Below, piece after piece: positions 8,935 to 16,661 of a DNA stretch of 40,304 nt. A program made the translations under genes and the position numbers. The stretch is from assembly GCA_934358955.1 (NCBI GenBank), contig CAKRLC010000013.1, positions 1 to 40,304 on the forward strand, in the 5' to 3' direction. Source of the stretch: an uncultured Roseburia sp. (lineage in GTDB: Bacteria > Bacillota > Clostridia > Lachnospirales > Lachnospiraceae). The notes below the pieces were generated by a model that saw only the letters and a program-made list of their open reading frames with translations, ran no database searches and was not told where the DNA came from. Position 1 is the stretch's first letter, and each line of letters opens with the position of its first letter.

Positions 8935-9657
8935 ATGGAACCGTTAAAAAATGATGAATTTAATGTTTTAGTTGTTGAGGATGACAAGGAGATCCGCAGT
9001 GGAATCGAGATTTTCCTGAAAAGCCAGGGATATCATGTATACAAGGCGGCAGATGGGATAGAAGGACTTGAGGTGATAGAGCATGTGAAAATACATTTGG
9101 CGATCGTAGACATTATGATGCCAAGGATGGATGGCGTGACAATGACAATGAAGCTGCGGGAACAGCATGACTTCCCTGTGATCATGCTTTCAGCAAAATC
9201 TGAAGAAACGGATAAGGTGATCGGTTTAAATATTGGGGCTGATGACTATGTGACGAAGCCGTTTACCCCGCTGGAGCTGATGGCGCGTGTGAATTCCCAG
9301 CTCAGACGCTATACGAGATTTTCAAATATGAATCAGGGACAGGAACAAAACAGTAAATGCTATGTGATCGGAGGGCTGGAACTGAATGAGGAAACCGTTG
9401 AGTTTTCTGTGGATGGTAATCCGGTCAGGCTGACGCCATTGGAATTTCGGATTCTGGCATTGCTCATGAAAAATGCAGGAAGGGTATTTTCGGCAGAGGA
9501 GATTTACGAAAGAGTCTGGAATGAAAGGGCGATCAATACCGATACGATCATGGTACATGTAAGAAATATCCGGGATAAGATTGAGATTAACCCGAGAGAA
9601 CCAAAATATTTAAAGGTGGTGTGGGGCGTTGGATATAAGATTGAAAAACAGCCGTAA
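8935..9657 (+). CDS. OmpR/PhoB-family response regulator
   Basis: Cytoplasmic DNA-binding regulator of a two-component system, 240 residues. The receiver domain spans about 10-125, with the acidic pocket VVEDD (14-18), phospho-acceptor Asp59 (AIVDIMMPRMDG), the LSAKSE switch and KPF. The C-terminal winged helix (about 140-238) ends in RNIRDKIEINPREPKYLKVVWGVGYKIE. It overlaps the sensor kinase gene by 29 nt, so the two are cotranscribed and probably coupled in translation. The signal is unknown. Direct repeats in its own promoter suggest autoregulation. Confidence 0.93.
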   Translation: MEPLKNDEFNVLVVEDDKEIRSGIEIFLKSQGYHVYKAADGIEGLEVIEHVKIHLAIVDIMMPRMDGVTMTMKLREQHDFPVIMLSAKSEETDKVIGLNIGADDYVTKPFTPLELMARVNSQLRRYTRFSNMNQGQEQNSKCYVIGGLELNEETVEFSVDGNPVRLTPLEFRILALLMKNAGRVFSAEEIYERVWNERAINTDTIMVHVRNIRDKIEINPREPKYLKVVWGVGYKIEKQP

Positions 9658-11770
9658 AATCAGAATAGGGATCATTGCAGCAGGACTTTTGCTGGCAGTT
9701 ATTGTAAATATGTGCCTTTTTCCAGGAATGATCAGGGAAAAAGAGAAAAGAGCAGAAGATCTGCTTTCAACTGAGACAGCTGTGGATACTGAATACATAA
9801 AGAACCTTTATGATGGTGCGTATGTATTATACTCGGAGCTGACGATTGCGTCCGGAAAAGCGCAGTCGGAAAACAGGACAGATGCTTTTCTTGAAGCAGA
9901 GGCTGAAAGGACAGATGAGTATGATTATATTTCGGAATGGAAAGAGACATTTGAAAATTGTCGTTCTGAAATCGACTATTATGCAACGGATGGAACGAAA
10001 GAGGAAGTAAATACCAATCTTCCGTTAAAAGAAGTTTTAGCGGATGATTTCGATGCAGAAAAGGATGCAGATCAATGGAACGAATATGAGTCTTTGGTCG
10101 TTTTGAATTTTAAGGAAGATGGGATGCTGTCTGTAGATGTAAAAAAAGCAGATATCAATATGGCAGATGCACTGATCAAGGCTTTCCTTCAGGCAGACAG
10201 AAATAATGAGATCCGTGTTTATGCACAGGATGCAAATATAACATTCCAACCGGTAAAAAACTTCCAGGTAGTCTATGGAGTTCCATACCATACGATTATG
10301 ACTGCATATGACAATTACTATGTCAGTGATTATCATCTGATCGCTGTCAGTGGAGGAGAGCTGGCATATGTTATCACAGCGTTCCTGATCGCAGTGTTTG
10401 CATGCTGCATGTGCAGCAGAAAAATATGGAAGTCCGATAAACTTCCAGATTATTTGCCAAAATTTCATGATATGGAGCTTGGAATTGCAGGAGTAGTCGT
10501 TGCAGTGGCTTTAAGTGACCTTTATATTAGTGAAATCTGCCAGTTTCCATATACAATCCATGGAATCACCAGTGATGATATCTGGAAAGTGCCGGAAACC
10601 GGAGTGGTGCTATACCTGATCTTTGCAGAAATTTTTCTGACAACGGTGATCTTATATCCGGTGTTTACAGAAGGTGTAAAGAACTATGTCAGAGAACACA
10701 GCTTCTTCTATCAGATTTTTCCGTGGATCCGGAAAAAATATGAGCAGTTTGTGGATGAAGTCAACCACATTGATTTTGGTAAAAAATCAACAAAAACGAT
10801 TTTAAAGATCGTGATTGTGAATTTTTTAGTGCTCGCAGTCTGCGCCTGCATGTGGATGTTCGGCATCGCAGTGCTGATCCTTTATTCGATCGGACTGTTT
10901 TATTTACTGAAACGATACTATGATAAGGCGGCAAAAGACTATAATGTACTGATGAAAGCAATGAGCCGTATTGCAAATGGTGAGTTAGATACGGAGATCA
11001 AGGAGGATATCGGTGTTTTTGAACCATTTAAAGCAGAATTGACCCAGATCCAGAGCGGCTTTAAAAATGCGGTAAATGAAGAAGTGAAAAGCCAGAGAAT
11101 GAAGGCTGAGCTGATCACAAACGTTTCCCATGATTTAAAAACGCCGCTTACAGCGATCACAACGTATGTGGAGCTTTTGAAAAAAGAAGACCTGACAGAT
11201 GAAGAACGAAAGGAATATATTGCTACATTAGAGAAAAAGTCAAAACGGTTAAAGGTTCTGATCGAGGATCTGTTTGAAGTGAGCAAGGCTTCTACCAATA
11301 ATATTGTTTTAAATCTCATGGATGTAGATGTGGTGAACCTGATGAAGCAGGTCAGTATTGAGCACGAGGAAAAGTTTGCCCAAAAAGGACTCACACTCCG
11401 TTGGGATGTACCGGATCAAAAAGTAGTGCTTAAGCTGGATAACCAGAAGACATATCGTATTTTTGAAAATTTATTTGTGAATATTGAAAAATATGCAATG
11501 GAAGGAAGCCGTGTATACATCAGCGCAGAGAAAATCGCAGATGGAGTGGTGATCATGCTGCGGAATATGTCAGCTGTGGAACTAAAGGTTGCAGGGGACG
11601 AGCTTACGGAACGGTTTGTAAGAGGGGATGCATCACGCAATACGGAAGGATCCGGGCTTGGTCTTGCAATTGCACGGAGTTTTACGGAGGCACAAAACGG
11701 AACATTCCATATTTCGGTAGACGGTGATCTCTTTAAAGTTGTCATTTCATGGAAAAATGTGGTATACTGA
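9629..11770 (+). CDS. Membrane sensor histidine kinase
   Basis: Partner of the preceding regulator, 713 residues. One N-terminal membrane segment (about 12-32) is followed by an extracytoplasmic domain of about 210 residues, then a cluster of further hydrophobic segments (about 245-262, 285-305, 325-345, 395-430). The cytoplasmic part has a HisKA domain with the H-box NVSHDLKTPLT (His501) and an HATPase domain with FENLFVNIEKY (N-box) and GSGLGLAIARS (G-box). The start is TTG at 9629 inside the regulator gene; a second in-frame TTG at 9641 is also possible. The multi-TM block between sensor loop and kinase is unlike the simple two-TM kinases and may be a second sensing module. Confidence 0.9.
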   Translation: MDIRLKNSRKIRIGIIAAGLLLAVIVNMCLFPGMIREKEKRAEDLLSTETAVDTEYIKNLYDGAYVLYSELTIASGKAQSENRTDAFLEAEAERTDEYDYISEWKETFENCRSEIDYYATDGTKEEVNTNLPLKEVLADDFDAEKDADQWNEYESLVVLNFKEDGMLSVDVKKADINMADALIKAFLQADRNNEIRVYAQDANITFQPVKNFQVVYGVPYHTIMTAYDNYYVSDYHLIAVSGGELAYVITAFLIAVFACCMCSRKIWKSDKLPDYLPKFHDMELGIAGVVVAVALSDLYISEICQFPYTIHGITSDDIWKVPETGVVLYLIFAEIFLTTVILYPVFTEGVKNYVREHSFFYQIFPWIRKKYEQFVDEVNHIDFGKKSTKTILKIVIVNFLVLAVCACMWMFGIAVLILYSIGLFYLLKRYYDKAAKDYNVLMKAMSRIANGELDTEIKEDIGVFEPFKAELTQIQSGFKNAVNEEVKSQRMKAELITNVSHDLKTPLTAITTYVELLKKEDLTDEERKEYIATLEKKSKRLKVLIEDLFEVSKASTNNIVLNLMDVDVVNLMKQVSIEHEEKFAQKGLTLRWDVPDQKVVLKLDNQKTYRIFENLFVNIEKYAMEGSRVYISAEKIADGVVIMLRNMSAVELKVAGDELTERFVRGDASRNTEGSGLGLAIARSFTEAQNGTFHISVDGDLFKVVISWKNVVY
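11739..11768 (+). promoter_or_regulatory. Promoter of the S1-domain gene, inside the kinase gene
   Basis: TTGTCA (11739-11744), 18-bp spacer, TATACT (11763-11768). The -10 ends two bases before the kinase stop codon ends, so this promoter lies in coding sequence. Confidence 0.6.
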
Positions 11771-11795
11771 GCAATATGACAGGAGGGATATCGAT

Positions 11796-12698
11796 ATGGA
11801 AACAATGGACGATTTTAAAGACGAACTGGAAGCATCATTTCGCCAGATCAAAGAGGGCGATATTATTACAGGCACTGTGATCGCAGTCAGTGAGGAAGAG
11901 ATCACTCTCGATTTAAAATATTATGCACAGGGAATCATCAAGGTTGAAGATTTCAGTAATGATCCGGATTTTGCTGTATTAGAGCAGATCCACGTTGGAG
12001 ATGAGATCGAGGCGACAGTTGTCAGCACAGACGATGGACAGGGAAATATAGTTCTTTCCAGAAAAGAAGCAAATGACACGCTTGCATGGGAAAAGTTACA
12101 TCAGATGTTTGAGGATGGAACGGTTGTAAAGACACGCATTAAGGAAAGTGTTCCAAGTGGTGTAGTTGCATATGTGGAAGGAATCCGGGCATTTATCCCG
12201 GCATCCCAGCTTGCACTGGATTATGTGGAAAACACAGATGAATGGGTTGGAAAAGAAGTGGAAGCCAAGGTGATCACGGTAGATCCGGAGAAAGAACGCC
12301 TTGTATTATCTGCAAAACAGGTTGCAAAAGAAGCTGCAATCGAGGAACGGAATCATAAGATTTCCATGATCGTACCGGGTACTGTGATGGAAGGAACCGT
12401 AGAAACACTTATGCCATACGGAGCGTTTATTAATCTTGGAAATGGTTTGAGCGGCCTAGTCCATATTTCACAGATCTGTGAGCGTCGTATCAAGAAGCCT
12501 TCTGAGGTATTAAAGGAAGGACAGAAAGTAAAAGCAAAAGTATTGAATACGAATGATAATAAGATCAGTCTTTCCATGAAAGCATTAGAGGAAGAGATGG
12601 TCGATACGGAGCCGGTAGAAGAAATCGAGCAGTATACATCCAGCGAGAGCATTGGTTCGAGTCTTGGAGCATTGCTTGCAGGAATTAAACTTGATTAA
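11796..12698 (+). CDS. S1-domain RNA-binding protein (ribosomal protein S1-like)
   Basis: The 300-residue protein is made of three S1/OB-fold RNA-binding repeats, roughly residues 15-82, 95-160 and 180-250. The last is the most canonical (GTVMEGTVETLMPYGAFINL, LSGLVHISQICERR). The ATG at 11796 is chosen because AGGAGGG ends 8 nt upstream; the open frame extends to 11724 but that part overlaps the kinase gene. It resembles the short RpsA/YpfD-type proteins of Firmicutes, which associate with ribosomes or mRNA. In Clostridia such genes may be linked to ispH; no ispH is here. A strong bidirectional terminator follows. Confidence 0.88.
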   Translation: METMDDFKDELEASFRQIKEGDIITGTVIAVSEEEITLDLKYYAQGIIKVEDFSNDPDFAVLEQIHVGDEIEATVVSTDDGQGNIVLSRKEANDTLAWEKLHQMFEDGTVVKTRIKESVPSGVVAYVEGIRAFIPASQLALDYVENTDEWVGKEVEAKVITVDPEKERLVLSAKQVAKEAAIEERNHKISMIVPGTVMEGTVETLMPYGAFINLGNGLSGLVHISQICERRIKKPSEVLKEGQKVKAKVLNTNDNKISLSMKALEEEMVDTEPVEEIEQYTSSESIGSSLGALLAGIKLD

Positions 12699-12709
12699 GA
12701 ATATAAGAA

Positions 12710-12741
12710 AGAGAGCTGTCAGGATGGACAGCTCTCTCTTT
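12710..12741. terminator. Bidirectional terminator between the S1 gene and lacI-type gene
   Basis: An 11-bp perfect stem AGAGAGCTGTC (12710-12720) / GACAGCTCTCT (12727-12737) is followed by CTTTTT on the plus strand, with A-rich sequence on the other side. The stop codon of the minus-strand regulator gene lies inside the stem. Confidence 0.85.
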
Positions 12742-13738
12742 TTGCCATGTAATAAGGGAGTGACATTTTTAACGGAAGTGTATGTCCGTGATTAATGCGG
12801 TCGATTAAAATCTTGGCAGTCATTTTTCCCATTTCCTCGATCGGAATATGCATGGTCGTAAGCATAGGTGAGACATACTGTGCAATCTCGACGTCGTCCA
12901 TACTGATAACGGCGATATCATTCGGAATCTGGTAGCCGGATTCTTTGATGGCACGGATCGCACCGATCGCAGTGATGTCATTCATGCAGAAAAAGGCGGT
13001 GACATCGGAAGAACGGTCCAGGATCCGTTTGGCACCCTGGTAGCCACCCTCTGAGGAACCGGACACATTCGTTATGATATCCTTGTTAAAAGGGATCTGG
13101 TGTTCTTTTAACGTATTGCAATAAGCAAGATAACGGATCTCATTTTTTGTTTCACCGATATAGCCGATCTTTGTATGGCCAAGAGAGATCAGATGCCGCA
13201 CAGCATCGGATGCGATCGCATTCCCATCGCAGATGACCTGGTCATAGTCGGCATCAAGAGGGTTCAAACCGGTATAAATGATTTTTCGGAAATGCTCTTT
13301 CATGAACTTTAAAGTTTCCTTGTCACAGCGCCCTAAGATCGCAGCACCATCCACTTCGTTATGAAGAATCTGGTTTTGCGTAGCAGGGTTATGGATATCA
13401 AAAGAGGAAAAAGAGTACTTGACAATATAGCCTTCTTTTAAGGCTTCCTGCTCAATACTACGGGTCAGTGCAGCGAAGAATGCATCATTTTGTGCATCCT
13501 GGGAACGTGCGTAAATGCAGGCGATCGAATGATGCTTTGTCTTTTCGATATTCTTTTGCTTAAGTGCCTGGGCAGAAGTGTTTGGAACGTAACCACCGGC
13601 TCTTGCAATTTTCCAGATGCGGTCCTGCATTTCTTTGCTTGCAGCATTGGAAGAATTCCCGTTTATGATTCTGGACACAGTTGAAATAGAGACACCGGCT
13701 TCTTTCGCTATTTCCTTTAAAGTCATAATGTTCACCAT
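12719..13738 (-). CDS. LacI/GalR-family transcriptional regulator
   Basis: The 339 residues comprise an N-terminal helix-turn-helix with hinge (MTLKEIAKEAGVSISTVSRIINGNSSNAA) and a periplasmic-binding-protein-like sugar-binding domain (about 65-339; DGAAILGRCD, VICDGNAIASDAV, IGYIGE, AFFCMNDITAIGA, ISMDDVEIAQYVSPMLTTM). The second in-frame ATG (13726) is an alternative start and matches the usual first residues of the family; GGTG lies 6 nt ahead of it. The gene is divergent from the ECF gene. Paired GCAAACGTTTGC-like palindromes in the shared promoter suggest autoregulation, and matching pairs occur upstream of larC1 and pfk. The effector is unknown; MalR- or RbsR-like specificity is possible. 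Confidence 0.92.
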   Translation of the reverse strand: MVNIMTLKEIAKEAGVSISTVSRIINGNSSNAASKEMQDRIWKIARAGGYVPNTSAQALKQKNIEKTKHHSIACIYARSQDAQNDAFFAALTRSIEQEALKEGYIVKYSFSSFDIHNPATQNQILHNEVDGAAILGRCDKETLKFMKEHFRKIIYTGLNPLDADYDQVICDGNAIASDAVRHLISLGHTKIGYIGETKNEIRYLAYCNTLKEHQIPFNKDIITNVSGSSEGGYQGAKRILDRSSDVTAFFCMNDITAIGAIRAIKESGYQIPNDIAVISMDDVEIAQYVSPMLTTMHIPIEEMGKMTAKILIDRINHGHTLPLKMSLPYYMAKRESCPS

Positions 13739-13793
13739 GCCTTTCTGATTTTGTGCATTGTATCAAATCTAATATGATTATAACACAGGTTAC

Positions 13794-13829
13794 TCAAAAT
13801 TTGCGTAAAATTATACGCAAACGTTTGTG
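13794..13829. promoter_or_regulatory. Tandem LacI-type operator A (lacI / ECF intergenic)
   Basis: Site A1 is TCAAAATTTGCGT (13794-13806) and site A2 is CGCAAACGTTTGTG (13816-13829), with centres 23 bp apart. A1 covers the expected -35 region of the minus-strand lacI promoter (TATAAT on minus at 13782-13777). A2 lies about 8 bp upstream of the ECF -35. It aligns base for base with operator D at 32410 over most of its length. Confidence 0.7.
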
Positions 13830-13837
13830 AAAAAAAC

Positions 13838-13867
13838 TGTACAGTGCATCGGGGATAATGATATAAT
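13838..13867 (+). promoter_or_regulatory. Promoter of the ECF S-component gene
   Basis: TGTACA (13838-13843), 18-bp spacer, perfect TATAAT (13862-13867). Between this and the ribosome binding site is a perfect 6-bp inverted repeat TGACAG-TAC-CTGTCA (13888-13902), which would lie in the 5' UTR. Confidence 0.65.
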
Positions 13868-13921
13868 AGGCATATGTGAAAATGATTTGACAGTACCTGT
13901 CAGAACAGGAGAAGGAGAATT

Positions 13922-14461
13922 ATGATGAAAAAGAATATGACGTTAAGGAAAACGATACTTGCTGCTTTATTTATTGCAATCGGTCTGATCCTTCCATTTA
14001 TTACAATGCAGATTCCTGCAATTGGTAAGATGCTTTGCCCGATGCACATTCCAGTTATGCTTTGCGGATATATCTGTGGATGGCCATATGGACTGATCGT
14101 CGGATTTATCACACCACTTTTACGAGGTACTTTATTTGGCATGCCGGCTATTTTCCCGAATGCAACCTGTATGGCATTTGAACTTGCGGCGTATGGTGTC
14201 GTAACCGGTTTATTATCTAAGAAGATGCATAAGGATATGAAGTCCCTGTATGTATCTTTGATTTGTGCAATGCTGATCGGACGTGTTGTATGGGGACTGG
14301 TATCTGCAGTGGTATATACGATGATGGGAGCCGGATTTACATGGAAGCTGTTTTTCATGGGTGGTTTTGTAAATGCGATCCCGGGAATCTTAATCCAGCT
14401 GATCTTGATCCCGGCACTGGTAAACCGTCTGTATGCAGCAGGAGTCGCAGACGCTGCCTGA
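13922..14461 (+). CDS. ECF transporter S component (vitamin-type substrate unknown)
   Basis: Small integral membrane protein of 179 residues with about six hydrophobic segments. The conserved block MHIPVMLCGYICGWPYGLIVGFITPLLR (residues about 40-67) is typical of group II ECF substrate-binding (S) proteins that share a common energising module EcfA-A'-T encoded elsewhere. AGGAGAATT precedes the ATG. It forms a pair with the kinase gene 38 nt downstream, which suggests import followed by phosphorylation of the same compound. The exact vitamin or nucleoside cannot be read from the sequence. A LacI-type operator pair lies in the upstream region. Confidence 0.8.
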   Translation: MMKKNMTLRKTILAALFIAIGLILPFITMQIPAIGKMLCPMHIPVMLCGYICGWPYGLIVGFITPLLRGTLFGMPAIFPNATCMAFELAAYGVVTGLLSKKMHKDMKSLYVSLICAMLIGRVVWGLVSAVVYTMMGAGFTWKLFFMGGFVNAIPGILIQLILIPALVNRLYAAGVADAA

Positions 14462-14499
14462 GATTTATATAGAAAATAAACGGAAAGAGAAGGACAGAA

Positions 14500-15120
14500 A
14501 TGGAACTGAAAGAACATTGCAGAGAACGATTTGAGCCGGCGGTACAGGCCATCAGGAAGGTGTTAGAAGAAAAGAAAACATCCGATAAGCCGATACTCGT
14601 GGCGATTGACGGACGATGCGGAAGCGGGAAAACAACACTGGGCAATTATCTGGCACAGGTATTTGACTGTAACTTGTTCCGCATGGATGATTTCTTTCCG
14701 CGCATGGAGCAGCGCACACCGGAACGTATGAAAGAAATCGGCGGAAATGTGGATTACGAACGGTTTAAAGAGACGGTGTTAGAACCGGTACAGAAGAAGG
14801 AGTCTGTCCGGTATCAGCCGTTTTGCTGCCAGAAATGGGGACTGGTGGATCCTTATGAAATCCCATATAAGAAGCTGAACGTGATCGAGGGCTCTTACAG
14901 TATGCATCCATACTTCGAAAATCCATACCAGCTGCGTATTTTTCTGAACATTTCACCGGAAGATCAGATGGACAACATCAGAAAAAGAAATGGATTGGAA
15001 AAAGCAGAAGAGTTCCGCACAAAATGGATTCCCAAAGAAGAAGCTTATTTCGAAAAGTTCCATGTGCAGGATGGCTGCATCGAGATTATGTGGAATCTGG
15101 CCAAGAACGAGTCCGTATAA
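14500..15120 (+). CDS. Uridine-kinase-like P-loop kinase
   Basis: A 206-residue soluble P-loop NTPase. Walker A is GRCGSGKTT (residues 38-46), followed by LFRMDDFFPR (Asp63/Asp64 region), the position where uridine and pantothenate kinases carry a catalytic acid. NVIEGSYSMHP and NIRKRNGLEKAEEFRTKWIPKEEAYF resemble the lid and C-terminal parts of uridine kinase-like proteins. It follows the ECF S component in the same operon, so its substrate is probably the imported compound. It could also be a nucleoside, pantothenate or riboside kinase; the sequence does not decide. Confidence 0.78.
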   Translation: MELKEHCRERFEPAVQAIRKVLEEKKTSDKPILVAIDGRCGSGKTTLGNYLAQVFDCNLFRMDDFFPRMEQRTPERMKEIGGNVDYERFKETVLEPVQKKESVRYQPFCCQKWGLVDPYEIPYKKLNVIEGSYSMHPYFENPYQLRIFLNISPEDQMDNIRKRNGLEKAEEFRTKWIPKEEAYFEKFHVQDGCIEIMWNLAKNESV

Positions 15121-15121
15121 C

Positions 15122-15275
15122 AAAAAACTTCCTGGTACGAAATCATTCATAAAATAAGCCGGCAGTATACAAAAAATCCGGGATGGAAAAATAATTTAAA
15201 ACATAATTTTCCATCCCGGATTTTTTGTATAGGTGCCGGCTTATTTATGAAAGCAGTGGCACAGGAAGTTTTTTT
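15122..15275. terminator. Very long nested hairpin, bidirectional terminator
   Basis: It fills the whole gap between two convergent genes. The innermost stem is 25 bp and perfect (15166-15190 / 15207-15231, loop 16 nt) and contains A6/T6 next to ATCCGGGATGG, a terminator in both directions. A second stem ATAAGCCGGC (15153-15162) / GCCGGCTTAT follows, then an outer stem AACTTCCTG (15127-15135) / CAGGAAGTT with T7 after it. The arms are about 69 nt each and mostly complementary. Confidence 0.8.
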
Positions 15276-15280
15276 GTATC

Positions 15281-16165
15281 TTATTCTTCCAGTTCGATTT
15301 CCAAGTGGTAGGATTTCTTAGCGCCTGGCTCTAAGGTAAGGATGCCGCGTTTGTGCTCGAATACATTGTCATCCTGATGGAAGATTGCGGAACCGTTCCA
15401 TGGCTCTAAGCATAAGAACGGCGCCTGTCCGCCTGCCGGTGTCCAGAATGCGATGGATTCAAAATCCGGATAATACATGGAAACACCTTTTCTTGTATTC
15501 CTGTTCAGAAAAGAAACGCGGTGTGAGTTTGTATGCTCAAAGAATACAGCGTCCTGGTCGAACATCGGAACAGACAGAGGCAGAATGTTGCCGTTGCCAG
15601 CCTGATGTACGGTTTTATCCAGGTTAAATTCCATGTTCTCTAAATCATATTCATAAGAAACAAAGGATTCTTCTTTCTCGAATTCAAGAACGCAGTCAGC
15701 AATTGTTTCCCCTTCATTTACCGGAAGCATAAAGCCTGGGTGGGCACCGATGTGATAATACATAACATCCGGATCGTGGTTTACGACTTCGTAATCCATA
15801 GAAAGAACCTTACCCTTTAAATGATAGGAAAGTGATAATTCAAAATGATATGGATAGCTCTTTAATGTTTCTTCATCAGCAATTAAAGTAAAGGTAACAG
15901 AATCTTCGGTCTGTGCGGTAACAGTAAATTCTGTGTCTTTACAGAAACCGTGTTTTACAAGCTGATGTACCGCTCCCTTTATGGAAGCTTCACCGTTGCG
16001 GAGATTTCCGATGGTAGGGAAAAGCAGTGGTGAAGAACGCATCCAGTAAGCTGGATCAGAATTCCAGACATATTCCTTTCCGGATGGATCCTGATAAGAT
16101 TTAAGTTCTGCTCCCATTGTATTGACGAGAACCTGATAGCCGTCAGACTGTAATTTGATTTGCAT
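15281..16165 (-). CDS. Aldose 1-epimerase (galactose mutarotase) family protein
   Basis: The 294-residue beta-sandwich protein belongs to the GalM/LacX-like family that interconverts alpha and beta anomers of sugars or sugar phosphates. Visible are RSSPLLFPTIGNLR near the N-terminus, HIGAHPGFMLP (the conserved catalytic-site histidine) and LCLEPWNG with the C-terminal catalytic Glu region. I start at the ATG at 16165, since AAGGGG lies about 10 nt upstream and MQIKLQSDGYQVLV is the usual start; the frame is open for 28 further codons. The promoter region has a minus-strand TATAAT (16234-16229) and a GCAAACGATTGC site at 16269, linking it to the same LacI-type regulon. Confidence 0.88.
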   Translation of the reverse strand: MQIKLQSDGYQVLVNTMGAELKSYQDPSGKEYVWNSDPAYWMRSSPLLFPTIGNLRNGEASIKGAVHQLVKHGFCKDTEFTVTAQTEDSVTFTLIADEETLKSYPYHFELSLSYHLKGKVLSMDYEVVNHDPDVMYYHIGAHPGFMLPVNEGETIADCVLEFEKEESFVSYEYDLENMEFNLDKTVHQAGNGNILPLSVPMFDQDAVFFEHTNSHRVSFLNRNTRKGVSMYYPDFESIAFWTPAGGQAPFLCLEPWNGSAIFHQDDNVFEHKRGILTLEPGAKKSYHLEIELEE

Positions 16166-16268
16166 AAATAAAAACCCCTTTCTATAAAAAATTATCTGAA
16201 AAAAATAAGAAAAATACTCTTTCATCTCATTATAAACATGAAATGACAAAAGAAAATAAATAAATTAA

Positions 16269-16280
16269 GCAAACGATTGC
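16269..16280. promoter_or_regulatory. LacI-type operator B upstream of the galM-like gene
   Basis: GCAAACGATTGC differs from the palindrome GCAAACGTTTGC by one base. A degenerate second half-site (GGTTTGA near 16297-16303) lies about one operator-pair distance away. The site is 35-46 bp upstream of the minus-strand -10. Confidence 0.5.
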
Positions 16281-16372
16281 GTACGCGAAATTACTTGGTT
16301 TGAGGAAAATAAAATAAAAACACGGGCTTGACAGAGAAGTGTAAAAATGATAACTTCTTCTCACAGAACAAA

Positions 16373-16407
16373 GGCGTTTGATAATTTTTTTATCAGGCGC
16401 CCTTTTT
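16373..16407 (+). terminator. Terminator-like hairpin upstream of repeat copy 1
   Basis: GGCG-TTTGATAA (16373-16384) pairs with TTATC-AGGCGCC, followed by a TTTTTT tract. A TTGACA at 16328-16333 precedes it by about 40 bp, but no convincing -10 or gene lies between, so the transcript it ends is unclear. Confidence 0.55.
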
Positions 16408-16420
16408 TATGTAATTTTTA

Positions 16421-16552
16421 TGTAATAGGAAATTCCTTGGAATTCCCTATTACATAAAAAGGCACTAACGTGCCAATGATGCGCACTCGCGCGAAGATGT
16501 AGGTTGTCGCAAGCGACCGCGCTCGGCGCGAGAATGTGCCAAGGCACATTCT
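16421..16552. repeat. 132-nt multi-hairpin repeat, copy 1
   Basis: 128 of 132 bases match copy 2 at 26714-26845, with no gaps. It contains at least four hairpins: GTAATAGG-AATTCC / GGAATT-CCTATTAC; GGCAC-TAAC-GTGCC; GTCGC-AA-GCGAC with CGCGC-TCG-GCGCG; and AATGTGCC-AA-GGCACATT. It is GC-rich compared with its flanks. No open reading frame is shared. The 496 nt between galM and the ABC genes otherwise hold only operator B, the two hairpins and the ABC leader. Confidence 0.85.
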
Positions 16553-16569
16553 TTATTAATCACCAAAAA

Positions 16570-16592
16570 AAGGATGAAAAAAGTTCATCCTT
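16570..16592 (-). terminator. Minus-strand terminator-like hairpin before the ABC operon
   Basis: A perfect 9-bp stem AAGGATGAA (16570-16578) / TTCATCCTT (16584-16592) with a 5-nt loop. Read on the minus strand, it is followed by T7 from the A-run at 16565-16571. It would stop transcription entering from the right toward galM. Confidence 0.5.
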
Positions 16593-16661
16593 ATCAAAAC
16601 ACACAAGTGGGAATATACTTGGAGACAAGAACAAGTTAGGGGAACGAAAGGAGACGTTTTC

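Noticed and set aside
13816..13829. Catabolite control (CcpA cre) site
   Set aside because: The CG-centred core fits, but outer bases (GC..GT/GC instead of TGWA..TWCA) do not match cre at several positions; a dedicated LacI-family site is a better fit.
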